Source: Trichoplax adhaerens (lineage: Eukaryota > Placozoa > Uniplacotomia > Trichoplacea > Trichoplacidae). Taken from it: 64,000 nucleotides of DNA. Positions 55,354-64,000 of the stretch are shown here, piece after piece (within the stretch, counting starts at the first letter, position 1; each line of letters starts with the position of its first letter). The stretch spans positions 6,378,299 through 6,442,298 of the forward strand of contig NW_002060943.1 of the NCBI RefSeq assembly GCF_000150275.1. The letters are read 5' to 3'. Both the position numbers and the translations under genes were made by a program. The notes under the pieces are model-generated. The model was given only the letters and a program-made list of their open reading frames with translations. It was not told where the DNA came from and did not search any database.

Positions 55354-57039
55354 CTATTGTGTATCCGTAAACATTAATATCCACAATTGAAACGATATGA
55401 AAATATTTCTCGACATCATATGATATTGAGGCCACCGCTGCATTTTGGTATGAGATCTCATCCAGTACTTTACATCTCCATCAACCAGTAAGGTTGTAAA
55501 GAATAATTGTAGGAAAAGGCATCTGTACATTTGAATCTTTTCAAATTCACTTATAATGCATAAACCGTAAAGTACATATGCAACAACGTATACCATTACT
55601 ATAGAACCACCACCAGGCATATGAATAATAAGAGCTTTACGATCTTCCTCGCTATTCATCAGTAACCATGCACTGCTAATAGCGTAGACGCCGAGAGCAA
55701 TACGGCCATAACGAAGAAGGTACTTGGTTTTGGGTTCTCCACTACGACGATCCGCATTAACGCCACCTGATATCATCACATATCCACCAATAAGACCAAG
55801 ATTTCTTGCAAAGAGTCTGACCTTATGGTATGAAATGGGAAAGGCAATAAATGCGAGTTAAGGCGTAATTTCATCTGTAAGCTAAGCAGTGTCAATAACA
55901 ATGTAGCACGTTGTTATGGAGTAATATTTGAATATTGTAACAGGCAGCTGAGGTAACTGCAGTATTATATAAAGATATATTTCCATTAAAAGTTGCGCTA
56001 TAGCTCAAGAACTGGCAGTCTCAGTAGCTATGTAATCATACACTACATACGAGTAATACAGAGCGTTTCTCATAGCTTTACTCACACGCATATATATTAG
56101 AGTAACGCTGTATACTTGTATAGCTGGTAGGTAATTACTGCTACTTCAACCTTCTTAAATAGTATATTCTGCAATAACTACGTACTCATTACGTTGGCAT
56201 TGGCTGATGCTATCAGAAGGTAGTAAAGTACAATAACCCAGTTGAAATACAACATTATGCACATCCGAAAGTATAATAGCTAGCATAGCCTAAAGCATTT
56301 ATTTCATGATTCGGAATAATAATGATTTTTAGTTTTGTATCTTTCAACTATCTAAATTAAGCGTTTTATTTAATTCATACTCTAACGTATACTCTAACGT
56401 ATAGGAATGTACTGCCTTGTACCACATGAAATAGCTGGTGTGATGACCTTGTCATCATGAAGATGACTCGATCTCAAAATGCAGCAATAATAAATTAATA
56501 CACTGACCACATATCGTATACGTCTACTTATAAGGGCGTGTACTGTATACTCGTATACGCGTCCGTTTACTATACAAGTGTACATCAAGGTAGTTAAGGC
56601 ATGCAAAAGACATTATTCAATACTTTTTGTACCATTCTATTTGCGTATTTTATTGCTAATATACGGTATTGCCCGGTTATAAGATATTAAGTATAACAAT
56701 CCAGTTATTACGTCTATCAAGTACCTTCGTCCACTGGTGATATTCTGATCTTAATGGAGAGCTTTGAATAGTTAAGGATATCAAGAACAGTTGCGCTGCA
56801 AATATCAACGCACACATACGTTTTTGGATATCGAAGCACATTCCAGTACCAACAGCAACAGCTAAAAATAAATAACCGATCAGGACATGATGTGGCATGC
56901 CGTAATCTTTTTCTACATGAGGTTGGACTGAAAGAGTTAAGCAGATGAAAAAAGCTTCGAGGAAAGGATAACGTTCGACAAGAAAGTTGCCAACTCGCAC
57001 CGCCTTTGCAGCAGGCACATCAAAGCCTAATATTAACAT
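55354..57039 (-). CDS. TMEM101: TMEM101-like multi-pass membrane protein
   Basis: Two exons on the minus strand: 57039-56725 and 55821-55354, joined in phase 0 (donor AAG|GTACTT, acceptor CATAAG); 260 aa, close to the human 257. The start is the first ATG after an in-frame stop just upstream. Exon 1 carries two or three hydrophobic segments (LEAFFICLTLSV, VLIGYLFLAVAVGTG, ALIFAAQLFLISL). Exon 2 matches the C-terminal half of TMEM101: GLIGGYVMISGG, LGVYAISSAW, NSEEDRKALIIHMPGG (human HSKEDRLAYLNHLPGG), VDGDVKYW. In all, six to eight membrane passes are likely. The biochemical function is unknown; the human protein has been linked to NF-kappaB activation in overexpression screens. It is divergent from the TMEM30 gene, 2.5 kb away. 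Confidence 0.92.
56377..56402. repeat. Short direct repeat in the TMEM101 intron
   Basis: ATACTCTAACGT occurs twice in tandem. Minor. Confidence 0.6.
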
Positions 57040-59552
57040 CTTCTCAGGTATTTTCAATCAATAAATATTATCTAACACAGAATACAATAAAGTGACGATA
57101 GAGGGAACAAACTTTACACTTTACAGTAGCACATATATATCTGTATATGTAATTGCTAGCTTCCAATATCTCAAAATACTGAAAACGGACAGTGTTGAAG
57201 TTGATTGTAATCCAGTCGACTCTTCGTATCAATTGAACTCCAGCACGAATCAAGAGCTCATACAGTGCGTCTTAAAGGCTGAGTACTGTATAGTGTGCAG
57301 TAGAATTTGGAAGGCTAAGTTTTCTGAATGACTGTCCGAAGTCCACACCTTCTGTAGACTCGAGACGCCGAGTCGCTGATTGTTTTGCCAAGGCCCAACA
57401 GGATGGGGAGGGGTATTTAGCCATAGAGTACAGTACAGTACAGTATAGAGGTTCATTAAAAAGAGAAAAATAACCGTCCGTCCATAGACTACTGGATGAA
57501 GCCTGGGCGTACAGTACTGTACAGTACAGTGTACAGTATCTAAAAAGGTCCATAAAACTGTGTGTACTGTACACTGTGCACTGTACCGCAAGTCCATAGC
57601 GATCGAGTGTTTGTTTAAAAATAGAACCCTGATCATCGCTATCACGCGTTTGCGCAGTGGTACGGAAAAAACATCAAGTCGAACCGTAGTGTAGTGGTAA
57701 AAGAAAACCTTCTATGAACTGTGGCGATCGGTGGGAGCGAACTAATTTCATAGCATTCGCTGATTAATTCGAGATTGAAGAAACGTTGATAGGTAAAGCT
57801 ATTGAAGAAGAATGTCTTCGCCTTCAGATGAAGCTGTAGCCTGTACAAAGCGCCCTGCAGGTTGTAAATCAATCGAACAGTACTATAAAAAGTATCTAAA
57901 AATCTTCAATAGAGCACAGTCAACTCAGATAATTTTGTACTATCATTAGCACAGTGAACGTGCTGTAGCAGTATTTATTTATTTACTCTGACAACTTATC
58001 TTTCCTTCTTAGTATTAATTCCAGTTGAAACGTTAACTACATAAGGTCTTGCTTTCTTCTCAATTTATAAGATACTATGACTGTATAGTTGTCTCCAGAG
58101 TATGAGGATGATTGTATTTCGTATGGATGGTTGATAATTGTTATTAATAGGAAATGTACAGCAATAGTCATGCACACATACCACTTCATATTGTGGCGTT
58201 TTATGCTGTGATCCTGTTCACTACAGTAGTGGCAGATAGCCTGTAATGTTATGGATTATCGATTTAGGGTTATATGTTATGATACAGCGTTAGGGTGATA
58301 TGCATGATGACATTTACTATATCCAATATGATCCAATGACTTTCATACAATCAATTTTACACTATACCATAGTCTATTGCCGGACACTTGAAATCATTCA
58401 TAATGTACAAATGAGCACAGTGATAGCAAGGAATAAGGAAAGAATACATTAAGTATGACTGATAGTGTTGGTTGAAGTGGAAAAATACGAACTGCTTTTC
58501 TTATGCAGTAGTACAATTTTGCATTTACTAGAGAGTCATGCTGGTAGTTTTTAGTTCTTTTTGCGTACGCGGTACATATATATTGCATTCGGCTATGAAA
58601 TAGGGCGGTGTTTTTCGAGTCTGTGTGCGCAGTAAACCCGTATGGTAAATCGAGTTTCAGCGAGTCCCCTGTAGCGCAAACTTTTAAAATTTAGTATGAT
58701 GAAACATAGCGAAGCTTATAAGACTATGTTCGATAGATAGTACTTTTATACAAATTACTCCACTAAGAAAAAGACTAATACAGGATAGCAACCAATTTTA
58801 CCGCTTGAAGTTTAGTTAATTTCAATAAGCGTTCTTTTACTGTACGTCTTGAATAACACAGTAGACTGACGAAAAACTCGAATCAGCCATTTTTTATATC
58901 TGTTCTAGTGTTTTTCTACTCATACAGTAGTGCTGTGTACATACAGATTTTACTCTACAAAGGCACGGTATCGGTACTATACCATGACTATACTACAGTA
59001 TACGGTACTAGCGTAGTTTTTACCAGAATTTTCTGTCATTCCGTCTGTACAACGACGCCATAACAATTTACTGTCTGAGTAGCTAGCTGTACTGCGAGTG
59101 TGACCAAATTTTTCAAAATAGTCATTGATGATTATATATGTTAACTATAAACAGTCTCCAACTGCAAATTTTTTTACACTGCTTTTAGCTATTTTTATTT
59201 ATTTCGCTGAAGATTTAAAAATAAAATAATTATATTGTATTGAACGTGTATACAGTACTGTACACTATCGCGATGCTTGAGTACCGGTTCATTCAGTGAT
59301 GAGCATTCCAAAAAAATAAAATAGTTATATAATTCATATTAACGTATTTCTTACTTGTGATACGGGTGATGTGTTGATATTAAGACATACAATAGCCGAT
59401 AGCGTCTTTTCTTGGTAACAGTTTATTTGCAGTTATATTCCTTTGCGGAGATGATTTGTAAATTTATTACTATCATACTCTACGTATCAACAGTAGGCGA
59501 ATATTGCTTGTATGCCTTGCTACGTTGACTGCCTGCTGCATATTATTACCTC
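57040..59552. other. Divergent intergenic region, TMEM101 to TMEM30
   Basis: Both promoters should lie here. It contains GTAC-palindrome cluster 2 (about 57425-57590) and scattered palindromes near 58975-59010 and 59250. Several short frames overlap on both strands but reflect the palindromes rather than genes. Confidence 0.55.
57425..57590. repeat. GTAC-palindrome-rich cluster 2
   Basis: Repeated GTACAGTAC and ACTGTACAC strings. It includes 57564-57585, the exact inverted copy of a 22-base string at 52796-52817. The same vocabulary recurs within 52-59 kb, often close to gene starts. Confidence 0.65.
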
Positions 59553-61801
59553 ATGAGTATAAACGTTAACAAGTGTGCAATCTCATCCGAAATCATAGAT
59601 ACCGCTTTCAAGCAACAGCGTATGAGAGCTTGGAAGCCGATAATGACTACCGGTTCTGTTGTGCCTGCTTTCCTGATTGTCGGTGTAATATTTCTTCCTC
59701 TTGGTATACTATTCCTATTTACTTCAAATAACGTAAGTATGCTGGATAGATGGCAACGTAGAAATAAATATCGTTTTAGTTGTACTACTATTGATTGATG
59801 GCTGATTAATTAAAAAAATGGATAAAATTTATGTTACCATGCATTTCTTAGCATCCATATTTATGTGCGTTCTTTTAAATTTATGCCTAGGTCAACGAGG
59901 TCGTGGTTGACTATACACATTGTAATGCCTCATCTGTATCAAATTCATTGTATCTTACAAGTCCCGGAATGAGTTGTGCCGACTACATTCAAACGACTAA
60001 TTTTACTGAAAATTGCTATTGTAATATAAGCTTTCAACTGTCATCAGCAATGACTGGCAAAGTTAGTATTAAAGCAACAATAGCGAAAAGCAGCGCTGAT
60101 TTCTATAGTATAATTAATCTTCCCGGAATTCTAGAATTATTTATATTAAATAATCGGTATACAACTATATCTGAATAGGTATACATGTATTATGGACTAG
60201 AAAACTTTTATCAAAATCATCGAAGATATGTTCGAGCGCGTTCTGACTACCAACTTCTTGGGAATCCAACTTATACAGTTAGCGATTGTGAACCGTTTAG
60301 ATATGCTAACGGAACAACCACTCCGATTGCGCCCTGTGGTGCAATTGCTAACAGCCTATTTAACGGTAATTGTTTTATTAGAGAATTGAATCTTAAGAAA
60401 TGATAATATTTGGATGAAGTCTTTGATGCATTTCGCATCAATATATACGATAAATTGCCCTCGAAACAGTTTTAATTATCCAGAGCAGTGCATAGGTGCA
60501 AACTATATGCAGTCAATTATCGTAATAGTTCGCTCTAGTAACTTATCCACGTCTGTTTTGGATAAATTTGTCGGTTAGATAACTGCAAGTTCTTTTATAT
60601 TTTTTTAAATTTTAAGCACATTAGGTGACCGTTAGATGCGTTAAATATGTAATTACTTTCTTATTTAAAAAATTCATCATACACTTTTAGATTCACTAAC
60701 TTTGACGTTCCAGAACACTACTGGTAATGTCAATGTTGGATTAATTGACCGCGGTATCGCTTGGAGTGTTGATTTGAGTATTAAATATAACAATCCTACC
60801 GTACAGACCGGATTTCCATTAAGGTATGGATTTAATGGTACGGCAAAACCTCCTTATTGGCGTAAGCCTGTATACGAGTTAAGCTCTGACCCCAACAATA
60901 ATGGCTTCAAAAATGAAGATCTCATCGTGTGGATGAGAACTGCTGCATTACCTCGCTTTCGTAAACTTTATCGTAAAGTAAATCACACTCAAGCAGGATT
61001 TGTAAATGGTTTACCAAGTGGAAATTATTTCTTCAATGTGGAATATAGTATCCTTTTCACTTTTTGCCATTTTGTACTGCATTAAATACTTCAAAATTAA
61101 GGTACATAATGTGGTAATGCCCTTGAATTATGTCCTCAACTGTAATATAATAGACTTTCCTGTGACGACTTTCAGTGGCAAAAAGCGATTGATACTATCT
61201 ACGGCATCATGGCTGGGTGGTAAGAATCCCTTCCTTGGAATTGCTTACATTACTGTTGGATCAATGTGCATTGTCTTAGGCTTCCTGTGCCTATTCTATC
61301 ATTATCAATATGCAAACAGGTAAATAGCATGCAATATTAACTTAATTTGCGGAGAATTTTGCAAAATCTCTTTTAGATCAATGTGCTTAGCAGCCAGCTT
61401 GCTAGACAATTAAACATATTATAGGCGCATCGGTATGAAAACCGCCCCTCGCAAAGAAAATAGTATAAGTTTTTTGCTACTGTAATAAATACTGCTGACA
61501 TAAATGCAAAAAAGAATTTAGGCATACTAGTTTATAGTGATTAAGCATTAAAGTTAAGGGAAACTATGGCGAAATTAAGATAGCGGGATTATATGTACTT
61601 ATAGCAGCCATAGAGAGCTATAATGCATTTAAGCTTAGTGCTTTTGGGATGTCTGGCGTTCGGAATTGTATCTTGAATTTGTATTTGTGGCTACCATGAA
61701 ATTATATTTCCTTTCCATTTTATTTCAGACCTCGTCAACTGGATGTAAGCAGTCGCAATAGTTTCACTACTAGAAAGTCACAGACTTCTCACGATTTTTA
61801 G
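59553..61801 (+). CDS. TMEM30A: CDC50/TMEM30 family, P4-ATPase flippase beta subunit
   Basis: Six exons: 59553-59732, 59891-60061, 60179-60365, 60691-61047, 61154-61319, 61729-61801; phases agree; 377 aa (human TMEM30A 361). The family chaperones and partners P4-ATPases that flip phosphatidylserine across membranes. Seen: [14 protein letters not shown] before TM1 (about 34-57); a large exoplasmic domain with the conserved cysteines ([22 protein letters not shown]) and several N-glycosylation sites; [43 protein letters not shown]; then [18 protein letters not shown] and TM2 (about 325-346). The short cytosolic tail is Ser/Thr-rich. Exons and order are complete. Whether it is closer to TMEM30A or 30B cannot be decided, since those copies arose in vertebrates. 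Confidence 0.95.
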
Positions 61802-64000
61802 ATAGCATAATAGGTTCAATTGTTGATCAGGCAACAATTCTCCGACATAACATTTGGATTAGTTTATAAAGCAAGAACTATAGTATATTAACAGTCAATT
61901 CTATTTTCTTTTGTTATCGGCCATAAGCTTGGCACAGGACATTACAGGCCCAGTATACTGTACTCTAATAGTTGTTTGCCAAATTACTGTAACGCCAACC
62001 ATCAAATTTTAACATTGGACTAGATAGACTTAAAGTGGCTGTCCTTACGCATCGGCTTATTAACCTAACCTCCAGATCACTGCTAACAAATGATGAACCA
62101 TTTACAAAGTGTGATAATCCTTAGTTTACAATTTCAGGCTTTGACATTATATGTGTAACTATTTAGTGTATACGTGATATCTTTCTCTTGCGATCGCCTT
62201 CGGGCGATGCAACTGTATGCATTATTGTATCCTTATCGATGCATATATGTAATAATGATTCAGCTAATATAGATTGTTGATGGTAGTTACAATTAATCAT
62301 TTTGTTCATGAGTTCTCGTTGCGTTTTATCGGAATAATTGCAGATCTCGAACGGCGATCAGTCTATTAAATTGAAGACAATGTACTCATATAGCAACGAA
62401 TTATGAAAATTTCTTGAACAATCAAACGCATCGCTTTAGTTAATTTACCAAAGTGTCTAGATAATTTTATTTTATGAAGAACATTTGACTGTATTTTCTA
62501 CGTTTGTAAGCATTATAGCGTTTTGTATATGCTTATAACATTTCGGCGTCATATTTTCTGATTGTTTCTACACTACAAGTATGTTATAAATCGTATTAGT
62601 TAAAATTTAAATGCGTTCAACCATTTATAGACCAGTTAAAATGTGACGCTATCGAAACAATGATGCACACAGCCTTTCAACGTACATTTTACGCAGCATT
62701 ATAAAAGGAGAAGTATCGCTAGCTTTATAGAATAGATCGAATACTTAATACTTAACTTGATGACTGTAATTAACCATGCAACAAGCTAGTGGATGACACA
62801 TTTATGTTTCGGTTGTATTATATATATGCATATGCTATACAATATATAATAAATTTAAACATGTTTTGACATGACAAACCCAATAAAGGACATACATGTT
62901 ATCGATTTGCGCAGAAGTCATTTTTGCGAGTCATTTCGTATTATCTTATAAGGTTAAGATCCATAATTTTATAGCTTGCTATCATCAGAAAATGCTTCAC
63001 ATAGGTAATTAAAATTTTAATCAGTAATGACGGCATAGCATAGCAGCCGATCAGATGATGAATTCTGTTTCGACTATGTAGTGATTTCAGCTAATCACAG
63101 TAGTTTTGTGTACAGACTTCTACTATTTCAAATCTTGAACTTTAGATTTCGAATTTTTAAATTTTTATATATTCATGCTGGATAGAGTTTTCAATGTGAA
63201 GTCGTTCATGTATTTCATGCTCGGAAACATTCCTACTGAAGGTTAATAACTTACTATAGTATTAAAAAGTGCATCCTTGTTACATAAGGACCTTTAGGAA
63301 CTATAGTCTTGGCGGATTGATAACGGTTCGCAATCCTCGATATCAACTTAAAGTTGACAGCTTTATCCAACTAGGATGTTAGGCACTCTTTAACTCGTTA
63401 GAGCCGTCATTGAAATTCCTACTTTATTTTTGGTATTGTTGTATAAGTGATTAATCAGCGTTCTACTCGAGCCAATTCTTTAGTATTATTAGGTTAGGTT
63501 CTCGTTCACCTGTACAAGCTGTACAAACTCATATTTGTTAAAATGCAAAACTGCCGATTGATAAAAAAGCAGGCAGGCAAATTCTCACCGTTAAAATTAT
63601 ATTTATTTACGATTCAAGATAAAGTCAACTTGATCTCTTGATCTAGTGTAAAAGTTAGAATATAAAGTAAGATCAAGAAGCAGATTATGATTAAATAAAT
63701 TTGTCGAGCAAGTATTAATAGGACCTTTAAAAAATGTTTTTATGTTTGGATTCAACTTGAATTGCAACTAAAGTAACAACTGATTTCCTTGCTCTGTGAG
63801 TGATTGCAGCTATAAACTCTCTGCTAGAATCTACCATAAAGAGTATTTAGCTATGCCAATACAGATATTTCCTAGAAATGCTAGCTATTTTAAAATGCGG
63901 ATATGTAAGTTGATATTTTCAACATTACGATAAAATAGGTTAAGATATCATTTAAAAGTTTAAATTTTACATTAAATATCATTTAAAAGTTTAAATTTTA
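61802..64000. other. 3' flank and intergenic DNA to the window end
   Basis: Holds the TMEM30 3' untranslated region. No further coding exon or RNA gene was recognised. A short direct repeat closes the window. Confidence 0.5.
63945..64000. repeat. Tandem direct repeat, 31-bp period, at the window edge
   Basis: ATATCATTTAAAAGTTTAAA plus TTTTA occurs at 63945 and again at 63976, spaced 31 bases; the array may continue beyond the window. Confidence 0.75.

Noticed and set aside
56394-56606. Minus-strand 70-codon frame
   Set aside because: Falls inside the TMEM101 intron and matches nothing.
57250-57645. Overlapping minus-strand frames rich in Tyr, Cys, Thr and Val
   Set aside because: Composition comes from GTAC palindromes read as codons.
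1-64000. CRISPR arrays, bacterial operons, tRNA or rRNA genes
   Set aside because: None seen: the genes are intron-rich and eukaryotic, no spaced identical repeats fit a CRISPR array, and no tRNA cloverleaf or rRNA core was recognised by eye.

Overview
The window looks like nuclear DNA of an early-branching animal. Genes are split by many short GT-AG introns, intergenic DNA is AT-rich, and the recognisable genes are animal families: NWD1-type NACHT-WD40, RASEF/Rab45, RFX4/6, REXO4, TMEM101 and CDC50/TMEM30. A placozoan (Trichoplax or Hoilungia) is my best guess from AT content, intron style and gene set. That is inference; no marker in the window proves it. Gene models were built by hand: each exon join was checked for GT/AG, for phase, and for agreement with the remembered family sequence.

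Layout. 1-1362 (+): 3' end of a WD40-repeat protein. 5017-13158 (+): a full NWD1-like paralog in tandem, with DUF4062-like domain, NACHT ATPase, WD40 repeats and a tail. Both paralogs end in a separate last exon coding a low-complexity tail and a Ras-type CAAX box (CVIS and CVVM). 13.2-29 kb: a gene-poor stretch with a solo LTR, an old LTR relic, and decayed or unrecognised coding fragments, one dynamin-like. 29089-35668 (+): RASEF-like EF-hand/coiled-coil/Rab GTPase, 15 exons. 36606-37091: a second near-identical copy of an LTR-like repeat also found inside intron 2 of the NWD1-like gene. 39849-49367 (+): RFX4/6-type transcription factor, 19 exons. 50686-52509 (-): REXO4-type exonuclease. 52654 onward (+): a possible short gene sharing the REXO4 promoter region. 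55354-57039 (-): TMEM101. 59553-61801 (+): TMEM30/CDC50 flippase subunit. The rest to 64000 shows no gene I can support.

The genes do not form one pathway. The feature with most promise is the pair of STAND-type NACHT-WD40 proteins that appear to be lipid-anchored through CAAX boxes, an arrangement I do not know from vertebrate NWD1. With the Rab-type CC tail of RASEF, three genes here seem to encode prenylated proteins. The second NWD1-like gene also carries a reading-frame break in a GAT trinucleotide run inside an acidic loop of one WD blade.
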